Assembly (NCBI GenBank): GCA_029222685.1 | Contig: JARHVB010000023.1 | Location: 186,001 to 250,000, forward strand | Reading direction: 5' to 3' | Source of the DNA: Terripilifer ovatus | GTDB taxonomy: Bacteria > Pseudomonadota > Alphaproteobacteria > Rhizobiales > Beijerinckiaceae | Length of the DNA: 64,000 nucleotides | Shown: positions 7,473 to 15,294 of the stretch, piece by piece | How the letters are laid out: each line of letters starts with the position of its first letter | Position numbering within the stretch: the stretch's first letter is position 1 | Position numbers and translations under genes: made by a program | The notes under the pieces: model-generated | Told to the model about the DNA's origin: nothing | Databases searched by the model: none | What the model saw: the letters and a program-made list of their open reading frames with translations, nothing else

Positions 7473-8471
7473 ATGTCAGGTTTCATGCGTATAGACCGCC
7501 GGTCGCTCGTCCTTAAAGCCGCAGCGCTTGTCTTTGCCGGGCTCGCGCTTTCGGCAAAACCGGCTTTGGCTCTCGAGAAGATCGTCTTTCTTCTCGCCGC
7601 GCCGGCGGAGCTGCCGGCGTTCTCGCCCCTGTTGCTTGCCAAACATCTCGGATACTTCTCCGAGGCTGGCTTCGATGTCCAGTTCCAGACCGCGCGCGGC
7701 GGGCTCGACATCGCAAAGCAGGTCGGCGCCGGCAATGCGCCCTTCGGCCTGTCGCTTGGCGACGCCCCGATCGTCGTGCGCGGCAATGGCATTCCGATCA
7801 AGATCGTGGCGATGATGGGCGGCGGTGCGCTGGGCGTGCTCGTGGCGCGCACCGATCGCGGCATCGCCAAGATCGAAGACCTGCGCGGCAAGAAGATTTC
7901 GGTCATGTCGTATCAGGAAGCCAATTTCTACGCGACGCTCGGCGCTCTCGCCTCGCGCGGCATCGGCAAGGACGATGCGGAAATCCAGGCTGTTGGGCCT
8001 TCCGGGGTGATCGGCCTGGTGATCGCGGGAGCTGTCGATGCCTGCATCTGCACGCCGGACTGGGAGATCAACGTGCAGGACGGCATCGGCAAGACCTTCG
8101 CCATGCCGTTGAAGGACTATATCCCGACGACGGCCCAGGCGATCGTCGCCTCGGATGAGATGGTGGCGAAACGGCCAGAATTCGTGCGCGCCGTCGTGCA
8201 AGCGAGCCTGCGTGGATTGAAGTACGTGATGGACGACCCGGAGCGGGCGGCAAAGACTTACGTTGAAGCCGTGCCGTCCTTCGCGGGTAAGGAAGACCTG
8301 ATCAGGCGCATCTTCGCCAACTACATCGAGCGGACCTATAAAGGCCAGAAAGTGCTTGGCGAGACCGATCCGACGGTTCTGGCCGCGATGCAGAAGCTTT
8401 ATATATCTCTGGGCGTCGTCAATGCGGAAGCGCCGGTCGACACCTTCTACACGAACGCTTTCGTGAAATAG
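7473..8471 (+). CDS. exported NMT1/THI5-like ABC substrate-binding protein
   Basis: A 332-residue periplasmic binding protein. The N-terminus IDRRSLVLKAAALVFAGLAL has twin arginines before the hydrophobic core and an AxA-type end (AKPALA), so Tat or Sec export is plausible. The mature part has FSPLLLAKHLGYFSEAGFDV, typical of NMT1/THI5/SsuA binding proteins for aromatic, pyrimidine or sulfonate ligands. AGGAGAG precedes the ATG. No permease or ATPase gene is nearby, so it relies on a distant partner or is a solitary sensor. It is last in the SDR-aldolase-GST operon. Confidence 0.82.
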   Translation: MSGFMRIDRRSLVLKAAALVFAGLALSAKPALALEKIVFLLAAPAELPAFSPLLLAKHLGYFSEAGFDVQFQTARGGLDIAKQVGAGNAPFGLSLGDAPIVVRGNGIPIKIVAMMGGGALGVLVARTDRGIAKIEDLRGKKISVMSYQEANFYATLGALASRGIGKDDAEIQAVGPSGVIGLVIAGAVDACICTPDWEINVQDGIGKTFAMPLKDYIPTTAQAIVASDEMVAKRPEFVRAVVQASLRGLKYVMDDPERAAKTYVEAVPSFAGKEDLIRRIFANYIERTYKGQKVLGETDPTVLAAMQKLYISLGVVNAEAPVDTFYTNAFVK

Positions 8472-8478
8472 AACGGGA

Positions 8479-9048
8479 TCAGATGATCGGCACGCCGATG
8501 ATGATCGGGTGCAGGAACAGCATGGCCACCGCCGCCAGCGTGCCGACGACCACCGCGATGGCGTCGCCCCTGTTGAAACGGGCGACGCGCGGCGCGCCAG
8601 CGTCGCCGCGGCGCCTGACGGCGATGCGATCCCAACTTGCCCAGGCAAGCACCGAGCCGAACAGGATGATCGAGCCGAGATCGCCGTTGGCCAGCAGATG
8701 CGCCAGCGCCCAGAACTTCACGGCGTTCAGCATGGGATGGCGCAACAGGCCCTTGATCTTGCCGGCCGGCGCATAGGTTGCCGCGAGCGCGATGAAGGCG
8801 ATCCAGACCAGCAGCATCGCCACATGCCTGGTCCATGTCGGTGGATCCCATACCGGAATATAGCCGCCGCTGCGATAGGTGCCGAAACCCCAGACGATGA
8901 GGCCAAGGCCGACGGCCGCCACCAGCGAATAGAGGCCCTTATAGGGGCCTTCGCCGAGACGGGAGATGAGCCCGGCGCGGGTCTCGCGCAGGGTCGTGAG
9001 GGTGTGGACGCCGAGAAAGATGACGAGGCCTGCGATCAGAATGGCCAT
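8479..9048 (-). CDS. NnrU family membrane protein
   Basis: A 189-residue protein with about five or six hydrophobic segments and the NnrU/isoprenylcysteine methyltransferase-like pattern: LGVHTLTTLRETRAGLISRLGEG split as HTLTTLRE and GPYKGLYSLVA, then HPMLNAVKFWALAHLLANGD. NnrU homologues were linked to expression of nitrite and NO reductases in denitrifiers, but the biochemical role is unclear. It converges on the upstream binding-protein gene with a 7-base gap and sits beside metY. Confidence 0.8.
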   Translation of the reverse strand: MAILIAGLVIFLGVHTLTTLRETRAGLISRLGEGPYKGLYSLVAAVGLGLIVWGFGTYRSGGYIPVWDPPTWTRHVAMLLVWIAFIALAATYAPAGKIKGLLRHPMLNAVKFWALAHLLANGDLGSIILFGSVLAWASWDRIAVRRRGDAGAPRVARFNRGDAIAVVVGTLAAVAMLFLHPIIIGVPII

Positions 9049-9082
9049 GCGCGCCTCTCGCTTCTGCTGTGCTTGTAGAGGA

Positions 9083-10369
9083 TCAGGCGCCGGCGAGCGC
9101 CTGGTCGAGGTCGGCGATGATGTCGGCCAGGTCCTCGATGCCGACCGACAGGCGCACCACGTCGGGGCCGGCCCCGGCAGCGATCTTCTCGCTGTCGCTC
9201 AACTGGCGATGGGTGGTCGAGGCCGGATGAATAACGAGCGAGCGCGTGTCGCCGACGTTGGCGAGGTGGGAGAACAGTTGCAGCCGGCTGACGAGTTCGA
9301 CGCCTGCGTCATAGCCGCCTTTCAGGCCGAAGGTGAAGACGGCGCCGGCGCCCCTGGGACAATATTTCTGGGCGAGATTGTAATAGCGGTCGCCCTTCAG
9401 GCCGGGATAGCTGACCCAGCTTACGGCCGGATGGGCCGAGAGGTATTCGGCCACCTTGAGCGCGTTTTCGGAATGGCGCTGCATGCGCAGCGGCAGGGTC
9501 TCGATGCCGGTCAGCACCAGGAAGGCATTGAATGGCGACAGGGCCGGGCCGAGATCGCGCAGGCCGAGCACGCGGCAGGCGATGGCGAAGGCGAAATTGC
9601 CGAAGGTCTCGCCGAGGATCATGCCGCTATATTCAGGACGCGGCTCCGACATCATCGGATAGCGCTTGTCGGCCATCCAGTCGAACGAACCGCCGTCCAC
9701 GATAACACCGGCGATGGAATTGCCGTGACCGCCGAGAAACTTCGTCGCCGAATGGACGACGATATCGGCGCCATGTTCGAACGGCTTGATCAGATAGGGC
9801 GAGGCCAGGGTGTTGTCGACGATCAGCGGCACGCGAGCGCGGCGCGCGATCTTGGCGATCGCCTCGATGTCGCAGATGACGCCGCCAGGATTGGCGATGG
9901 ATTCGATGAAAATGCCCTTGGTGCGGGGGCTGACCGCTGCCTCGAATGTGGACAGATCGTCCGGGTCGGCCCATTTCACGTTCCAGCCGAAGTTCTTCCA
10001 CGAATGATTGAGCTGGTTGATCGAGCCGCCATACAGTTTGTTGGCGGCGATGATCTCGTCGCCCGGCTGCATCAGCGCATGGAAGGTGAGGAATTCGGCA
10101 GCGTGGCCGGAGCCGACCGCCAGCGCCGCGGTGCCGCCTTCGAGCGCCGCCATGCGTTCTTCCAGCACGGCGTTCGTGGGGTTGGTGATGCGCGTGTAGA
10201 TGTTGCCGAAGGCCTGCAGGCCGAACAGCGAAGCGGCATGGTCCACATTGTCGAAGACGAACGAGGTTGTCTGGTAGATCGGCGTGGCGCGCGCACCGGT
10301 CGCCGGATCGGGCTGGGCTCCGGCATGGATGGCGAGGGTCGAAAATCCTGGGATGCTGGCTTCGGTCAT
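9083..10369 (-). CDS. metY: O-acetylhomoserine aminocarboxypropyltransferase (sulfhydrylase)
   Basis: A 428-residue PLP enzyme that makes homocysteine from O-acetylhomoserine and sulfide in direct-sulfhydrylation methionine synthesis. The N-terminal PIYQTTSFVFD, the YTRITNPTNAVLEERMAALE loop (split YTRITNPTN) and the PLP lysine in VHSATKFLGGHG (Lys210) are diagnostic of the Cys/Met-metabolism family. Length is that of MetY rather than of shorter MetB/MetC. GAGGAACC precedes the ATG. A short inverted repeat lies upstream. Confidence 0.92.
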   Translation of the reverse strand: MTEASIPGFSTLAIHAGAQPDPATGARATPIYQTTSFVFDNVDHAASLFGLQAFGNIYTRITNPTNAVLEERMAALEGGTAALAVGSGHAAEFLTFHALMQPGDEIIAANKLYGGSINQLNHSWKNFGWNVKWADPDDLSTFEAAVSPRTKGIFIESIANPGGVICDIEAIAKIARRARVPLIVDNTLASPYLIKPFEHGADIVVHSATKFLGGHGNSIAGVIVDGGSFDWMADKRYPMMSEPRPEYSGMILGETFGNFAFAIACRVLGLRDLGPALSPFNAFLVLTGIETLPLRMQRHSENALKVAEYLSAHPAVSWVSYPGLKGDRYYNLAQKYCPRGAGAVFTFGLKGGYDAGVELVSRLQLFSHLANVGDTRSLVIHPASTTHRQLSDSEKIAAGAGPDVVRLSVGIEDLADIIADLDQALAGA

Positions 10370-10397
10370 GGTTCCTCGCTATTTTCGGTCTGTATAA

Positions 10398-10412
10398 AGA
10401 ACAAGACGTTCT
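10398..10412. promoter_or_regulatory. inverted repeat upstream of metY
   Basis: AGAAC (10398-10402), AAGAC, GTTCT (10408-10412): a perfect 5-bp dyad with 5-base spacer, 28 bases before the metY ATG. A TATACA hexamer on the minus strand (10396-10391) follows it. It could be an operator for sulfur or methionine control. The regulator is unknown. Confidence 0.35.
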
Positions 10413-10562
10413 ATTTGGCGAACTTTGCCGCCGCCGTCAACGGCCTCGGGGAGCCTAGCGCGCCAACGTGAAGGGAGAAAGTGCGGGTTTCCCCTCAATG
10501 CCCGCACCTGTAAGGTCAGCGTACAAGCGCGGCCGCCGTCCGCGCAATCCGGGGAGAAAACG

Positions 10563-11594
10563 ATGAGTTTGCGATGGATCATGCGCGGTGCGGTGGCGTT
10601 GCTGGCTGTTGGGTGGGGCGTGGAAATGTCCAGTGCCGCCGATCAGGCCCTCATTGATGCGGCGAAAAAGGAAGGCAGCGTCTCCTGGTATACGGCGCTC
10701 ATCGTCAACCAGTTTGCGCGGCCCGTGGCCGAGGCCTTCGAGAAGAAATACGGCATCAAGGTCGACTATGTCCGCGCCAATGCGGGCGAGACGATCCTGC
10801 GCATCCAGAACGAGGCCAAGGCCGGCCGCGTGATGGTCGATGTGTTCGACAGCTTCGGCGCGCCGCAGCTCGAAAAGGACGGCATGCTGACGAGCTATAC
10901 GCCGGAGAACGCCAGGCGCCTGCCGCAGGAGTTCTACGATCCGAAAGGTTTCTGGACCGCCTCGAATCTCTATGTGCTGACGCCGGGCTTCAATACCGAC
11001 CTTGTGCCCAAGGGCAGCGAGCCGAAGACATTCGCCGATCTGCTCGATCCGAAATGGCGCGGTAAGATGGCGTGGAGTTCGAACGTTTCTCCCGCTTCGG
11101 GCCCGGGCTTCATCGGCCTCGTGCTCGGCGAGATGGGCGAGGAAAAAGGCATGGACTACCTGCGGAAGCTGGCGGGGCAGCGCATCGCCGGCATTCCGCT
11201 CGCAGCGAGGCAGGTGCTCGATCAGGTGATCGCCGGCGAATATTCCATCGCACTGCAGATTTTCAACAATCATACCGTCATCAGCAAGGCGCAGGGCGCG
11301 CCGTCGGACTGGATCATGATGCAGCCGGCGCTGGTGGCGCTGAGCGTCTTCTCGCTGCCGAAAAACGCGCCGCATCCCAATGCCGGCAAGCTGCTCGTCG
11401 ATTACATCGTCTCCGAGGAGGGCCAGAAGGCGTTCCGTGACGCCGACTACATGCCGGTCGATCCCAATGTACCGCCACGCGATGCAAGTCTGCGTCCCGA
11501 CGGCAAGACCTTCCGCGCCCGCTATCTGACGCCCGACGAGCTTGACCAGGCGCTGCCGGTGTGGGGCAAGATCTACAACGATATTTTCAGGTAG
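10563..11594 (+). CDS. exported iron(III)-type ABC substrate-binding protein
   Basis: A 343-residue protein with signal peptide (MRGAVALLAVGWGVEMSSAA) and the FbpA/AfuA-like fold: KEGSVSWYTALIVNQFARPV, then EKKYGIKVDYVRA, and the VDVFDSFGAPQLEKDGML loop. The frame is open to 10425, but ATG 10563, after GGGGAGAAAACG, starts directly at the signal peptide. Classical FbpA tyrosine ligands are not obvious, so the ligand may be an organic anion. No permease genes are adjacent. It starts the run leading to the ring-cleavage dioxygenase. Confidence 0.8.
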   Translation: MSLRWIMRGAVALLAVGWGVEMSSAADQALIDAAKKEGSVSWYTALIVNQFARPVAEAFEKKYGIKVDYVRANAGETILRIQNEAKAGRVMVDVFDSFGAPQLEKDGMLTSYTPENARRLPQEFYDPKGFWTASNLYVLTPGFNTDLVPKGSEPKTFADLLDPKWRGKMAWSSNVSPASGPGFIGLVLGEMGEEKGMDYLRKLAGQRIAGIPLAARQVLDQVIAGEYSIALQIFNNHTVISKAQGAPSDWIMMQPALVALSVFSLPKNAPHPNAGKLLVDYIVSEEGQKAFRDADYMPVDPNVPPRDASLRPDGKTFRARYLTPDELDQALPVWGKIYNDIFR

Positions 11595-11626
11595 GGTATG
11601 AAGCCGAAGCGTTTCTCCCTGTACCG

Positions 11627-11760
11627 CGTCATGCCCGGCCTTGTGCCGGGTACCCACGCGGTGAAGCTCGTCGCTGTTGCAGAATATGGAAAATGCTCTT
11701 TCCTGAGGACTTGCAGCGCACCACGGCGTGGGTGCCCGCGACAAGCGCGGGCATGACGTC
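11627..11760. repeat. REP/BIME-like dispersed palindromic element
   Basis: Two imperfectly complementary 35-base arms (about 11627-11661 and 11726-11760) enclose a 64-base spacer. The arms begin CGTCATGCCCGGCCTTG and end CGCGGGCATGACG. This is the familiar chromosomal palindrome type of Bradyrhizobium-like genomes. It lies in the 259-base gap between the binding-protein and hydrolase genes and can form a long hairpin. Confidence 0.7.
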
Positions 11761-11853
11761 GCGGAGGTGGAGGGCTGGTGCTTTGTCACCGAGAGATTTT
11801 TGGGCTCTTGACCGCAGGCGCGAGACGCGGGAGACCGCTGCGGGGAATTTTGG

Positions 11854-12600
11854 GTGGAGGACGGATTGCCAGACAGCAAGCAAAATGTCGGGCCGATCGT
11901 CCTGATCCATGGCGCCTGGTTCGGCGGCTGGGTCTGGCGCGATGTGGCCCGCCTTCTGCGCGCGCAGGGGTTCGAGGTGAGCGCACCGACGATGACGGGA
12001 CTTGGCGAACGCCGTCATCAGCTTGGCCCCGATGTCGATCTCGACACGCATGTGGAGGACATCGTCAGCCATATCGAGATGGAAGATCTGCGCGATGTGA
12101 CCCTGGTCGGCTGGAGCTATGGCGGCATGGTCGCCAATGGCGTTTTGACGCGCGTCAAGGACCGCATCCGCACGCTCGTCTATTTCGATGCTTTCGATCC
12201 AAAGGATGGCGAGGCGCTGGCCGATTTCGTCGTCAGCACGGTGGGGGGAGCTGCCCGCGAAATGGCGAAATCTGGCCAACCCGTGCCGCCACCCGACCTG
12301 GCGCAACGCTGGAACGTCACCGACAGGGAGATCCTCGATTTTTGTGCGGCGCGGATCGGCCCGCATCCGGCGAAAACGATGACGCAAGGGGTGAAGGGGT
12401 TCGTCGAGCGGCCGCAGGGCGTCAACTATGTCTACGTCTGGTGCGACGCCAATCCTGCATCCACCTTCGGATCGTTCCACGACCGCGCCAGCAAGGATCC
12501 GCAATTCGCTGCCGTTCACCGCATTCCCCACGACCATGTCGTGGCGCTGACCGATCCCGCCACCACCGCCAATGTGATCGCCAGCGCGGCGCGGCTTTAG
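11854..12600 (+). CDS. alpha/beta hydrolase
   Basis: A 248-residue single-domain alpha/beta hydrolase. The oxyanion region is VLIHGAWFGGWVWRD, the nucleophile elbow is GWSYGGMVAN (Ser near residue 90), the acid is probably Asp in YFDAFDPKDG or later, and the His lies in RIPHDHVVALTDP near 230. It resembles MhpC/plant-esterase type carbon-carbon or ester hydrolases. The start is either GTG 11854 or TTG 11866, the latter 5 bases after GGAGG. It precedes an NTF2-like gene and an intradiol dioxygenase, so it probably handles an aromatic or lactone intermediate. Confidence 0.82.
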   Translation: MEDGLPDSKQNVGPIVLIHGAWFGGWVWRDVARLLRAQGFEVSAPTMTGLGERRHQLGPDVDLDTHVEDIVSHIEMEDLRDVTLVGWSYGGMVANGVLTRVKDRIRTLVYFDAFDPKDGEALADFVVSTVGGAAREMAKSGQPVPPPDLAQRWNVTDREILDFCAARIGPHPAKTMTQGVKGFVERPQGVNYVYVWCDANPASTFGSFHDRASKDPQFAAVHRIPHDHVVALTDPATTANVIASAARL

Positions 12601-12626
12601 GATGACAACTTAGAACAGGATTAATT

Positions 12627-13241
12627 ATGGATCAGGAATTGCTCGACCGTCTCGCCGTTCGCCAACTGATAGACAATTGGGTCATCTGGCGCGACGCCGG
12701 CTATTGGGAGAAGTTCCGCACCGTCTGGCATCCGGAAGGCAAGATGCTGGCGACGTGGACGCAAGGCACCGGCGATCAGTTCATCGCCATGAACAAGGAA
12801 GCCTGGGCGAAGGGCGTCAGCATTCTGCATTTCCAGGGCGCGCATACGTCGGAGATCAAGGGCAACCGCGCCATCGCCGAGACGAAGATGCATATTTCCC
12901 AGCGCGACAAGGTGCATGGCGTCGAGGTCGACGTGGTGTGCAGCGGCCGCTTCTACGATTTTCTCGAGAAGCGCGACGGCAAGTGGGGCTTCATCCTGCG
13001 CCAGCCGATCTACGAGAAGGACCGCATGGACCCGGTGCGCGCCGGCGATACCGTGCCGGTCGACGAAAAGCTTCTCGCCTCATTCCCGGAAGGCTATCGC
13101 CATCTCGCCTATATCCAGTCGCAGATCGGCTTCCCGGTGAAGACCAATATGCCGGGCCTGAAGGGCGAGAGGGTGGAAGCGCTCTATGCGGCCGGCGCTG
13201 CCTGGCTTGAGGGCAAGCCACTCGCCTGGGGCCATGATTAA
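12627..13241 (+). CDS. NTF2/SnoaL-like family protein
   Basis: A 204-residue protein whose first part matches the SnoaL-like cone fold: RLAVRQLIDNWVIWRDAG, then WHPEGKMLATWTQGTGDQF, and internal HFQGAHTSEIKGNRA. Such proteins include dehydratases, isomerases and small subunits of ring hydroxylases. The C-terminal extension (EALYAAGAAWLEGK) resembles single-copy aromatic-pathway members. It lies 26 bases after the hydrolase and 34 before the dioxygenase, so one transcript is likely. Catalytic residues cannot be assigned with certainty. Confidence 0.75.
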   Translation: MDQELLDRLAVRQLIDNWVIWRDAGYWEKFRTVWHPEGKMLATWTQGTGDQFIAMNKEAWAKGVSILHFQGAHTSEIKGNRAIAETKMHISQRDKVHGVEVDVVCSGRFYDFLEKRDGKWGFILRQPIYEKDRMDPVRAGDTVPVDEKLLASFPEGYRHLAYIQSQIGFPVKTNMPGLKGERVEALYAAGAAWLEGKPLAWGHD

Positions 13242-13275
13242 TTCGAGTGATCGAACAAGAGAGGGATAAACGCAG

Positions 13276-14154
13276 ATGCGTGAACTCGATGAAAACAGCA
13301 TTACGGCGGCGGTGATCGAGCGTTTCTCCAACGCGCCCAATCCAAGGGTCAAGGAAGTCTGCACGTCGCTGGTGAAGCACCTGCACGATTTCGTCCGCGA
13401 TGTGCGGCCGACCGAGGAAGAGTGGGGCTACGCGATCGACTTTCTGACGCGCACCGGCAAGATCTGCGACGACGTGCGGCAGGAATTCGTCTTGCTGTCG
13501 GACACGCTGGGCGTTTCGACCCTGGTCGATTCCATCAATCATCCGGTGCATGGCGACGTGACGCAATCCACCGTCCTCGGCCCGTTCTGGACCGCGAAAA
13601 TGCCCGACTGCAAGATGGGTGACGACATCCACGGCAATATGAAAGGCGAGCCGGCCTATATCTACGGCACGCTCCGCTCGGAAGACGGCACGCCGCTCGC
13701 CAATGCGCAGATGGACGTCTGGCATTCCGACGACGACGGCTTCTACGACGTGCAGCAGATGGAGAAGCTCGGCGGCCCTGGCGGGCGCGGGCGCTTCCAC
13801 ACGGACAAGGACGGCAGGTTCTGGTTCTGGTCGATCAAGCCGACCTGCTATCCGGTGCCGACCGACGGGCCGGTCGGCGAAATGCTGCGCGGGCAAGGCC
13901 GCCATCCGATGCGGCCGGCGCATCTGCACTTCATCTTCTCGGCGCCCGGCCATCGCCGGCTCGTCACGCACATCTTCGATCCGACCGACAAATACATCGA
14001 CTCGGATGCGGTGTTCGGCGTCAAGGAATCGCTGATCCGCGAATACAAGCAGCATCCGCCGGGCACTGCGCCGGACGGCAAGGCGATGAAGGAGCCTTTC
14101 GTCACCATCACCTATGATTTCGTGATGGCGAAGGAAGACAAGAAGGCGGCCTGA
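13276..14154 (+). CDS. intradiol ring-cleavage dioxygenase, hydroxyquinol 1,2-dioxygenase type
   Basis: A 292-residue Fe(III) dioxygenase that cleaves between two ring hydroxyls. The N-terminal dimerisation domain (1-100) has LVDSINHPVHGDVTQSTVLGP (split VDSINHP and STVLGPFW). Predicted iron ligands are Tyr157 (DDGFYDVQ), Tyr192 (TCYPVP), His216 and His218 (RPAHLHF). Features such as FGVKESLIREY and the long N-terminal domain favour hydroxyquinol over catechol dioxygenase. Product would be maleylacetate or muconate. A maleylacetate reductase is not in the window. GAGAGGG precedes the start. Confidence 0.88.
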   Translation: MRELDENSITAAVIERFSNAPNPRVKEVCTSLVKHLHDFVRDVRPTEEEWGYAIDFLTRTGKICDDVRQEFVLLSDTLGVSTLVDSINHPVHGDVTQSTVLGPFWTAKMPDCKMGDDIHGNMKGEPAYIYGTLRSEDGTPLANAQMDVWHSDDDGFYDVQQMEKLGGPGGRGRFHTDKDGRFWFWSIKPTCYPVPTDGPVGEMLRGQGRHPMRPAHLHFIFSAPGHRRLVTHIFDPTDKYIDSDAVFGVKESLIREYKQHPPGTAPDGKAMKEPFVTITYDFVMAKEDKKAA

Positions 14155-14170
14155 TCCGTCGAGTCAGTCG

Positions 14171-14198
14171 AGCGCCCGGATGTTTTCGTCCGGGTGCT
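14171..14198. terminator. hairpin between convergent genes
   Basis: AGCGCCCGGATG, loop TTTT, CGTCCGGGTGCT, with two G-T type mismatches. It lies between the stop of the dioxygenase (plus) and the stop of the TTT binding protein (minus) and could terminate both transcripts. Confidence 0.6.
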
Positions 14199-14199
14199 G

Positions 14200-15255
14200 T
14201 CATTTCGCCGCGGGCGCGAGCAAAGCCTTCGCGCGGTTCACAACGGGCTTGGGCGTGGCATAGGCCGCCGCGATGATGCGTTGGACGTCCTCGCCCGTGC
14301 TCGGACTGATTTCCGAATTGGTTTTCTGTCCTTCGGCGAGGAAGTCCGGATCAACCATCGTGGCGTCAAAGGCGCGTCGCAGCATCGTAACCAGGCTTGA
14401 AGGTGCTCCCGGCGGCAGGGCAAACGGGCGGCCGACCACGGTGCCGACCGTCAGAAGATCGAAGAGCTGTTTGTCTTCGGTCTTCGACAACAGATCGGAG
14501 ATAAGCGGAACGTTCGGCAAGTCGCTGCTCTTCTGGCGTCCCAGCTGAACCAGAATGTTGACCTGTTTGTCGCGAAGCCAATCCGGCTTGGCTGCCCGCA
14601 ATGACGAATAGGTCATGCCGCAGCGTCCGTGGACCTCGCCGTTTTCCATGGCCAGCAGTGTCTCTTTCGATCCCAGGTAGCCCGTGATGACTTTGAACTT
14701 CGTGCCAAGCGTATCGTTCAAAACGAGCGGCAGGGTGTCGGTTTCCGATCCTGCGCCAGTCCCTGCGATAACCATCTCCCGGGCCCTGGCATCTTCAATG
14801 GTCTTGAAAGGTGTCTTTGCAAGAGCGAAGCAGACCGAGACATCGCGGCTTATCGCACCAATCCAGTTGAATTTACTCATGTCGTAGTCGACGGTGCGAG
14901 CGCCGACGAGCGGCTCGATCAAAGGGCCGCCGGGAAACGTGCCGATCGCCGTGCCGTCGCGCGGCGCCGCCTGTGCAATGAAGTTGGCGGCGCGGATCCC
15001 GCCGGCGCCGGGCATATCCTGAACGACGACGGTGGGGTTGCCGGGAATATGCTTGCCGAGATAGCGGGCGAGGAACCGCGCATAGAGATCAATGCCGCCG
15101 CCGGCGGTGCCTGCGACATACACTATGATCTGCTTGCTGATCGTCTCCGCCGGCTGTGCCAGCACGGCGGTCGGCAGCAGTGCCACGAAGCCTGAAAGCG
15201 CGAATGTCAGGGGACTCGCAAGAGCCGCGCGGCCCGGACGCCTTGTTTGACCCAT
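14200..15255 (-). CDS. tripartite tricarboxylate transporter (Bug/TctC) substrate-binding protein
   Basis: A 351-residue exported protein. The frame opens at 15279, but ATG 15255 sits 7 bases after AGGAGG and begins the signal peptide (PLTFALSGFVALLPTAVLAQ). Mature features of the Bug family are VAGTAGGGIDLYARFLARYL, NPTVVVQDMPGAGG and RDGTAIG. Such proteins bind carboxylates, often aromatic. Membrane subunits TctA/TctB are absent from the window. It faces the intradiol dioxygenase, so an aromatic acid ligand is a guess. Confidence 0.88.
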   Translation of the reverse strand: MGQTRRPGRAALASPLTFALSGFVALLPTAVLAQPAETISKQIIVYVAGTAGGGIDLYARFLARYLGKHIPGNPTVVVQDMPGAGGIRAANFIAQAAPRDGTAIGTFPGGPLIEPLVGARTVDYDMSKFNWIGAISRDVSVCFALAKTPFKTIEDARAREMVIAGTGAGSETDTLPLVLNDTLGTKFKVITGYLGSKETLLAMENGEVHGRCGMTYSSLRAAKPDWLRDKQVNILVQLGRQKSSDLPNVPLISDLLSKTEDKQLFDLLTVGTVVGRPFALPPGAPSSLVTMLRRAFDATMVDPDFLAEGQKTNSEISPSTGEDVQRIIAAAYATPKPVVNRAKALLAPAAK

Positions 15256-15294
15256 CGCGATTCCTCCTGTGCCGTTCAATGTGCGCTCACGCGT

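Noticed and set aside
8966..10471. 501-residue plus-strand open frame over metY
   Set aside because: Antisense shadow of metY with low-complexity composition.
10370..10562. SAM riboswitch before metY
   Set aside because: The spacer lacks the pseudoknot sequences of SAM-II and any long pairing; only a short dyad is present.
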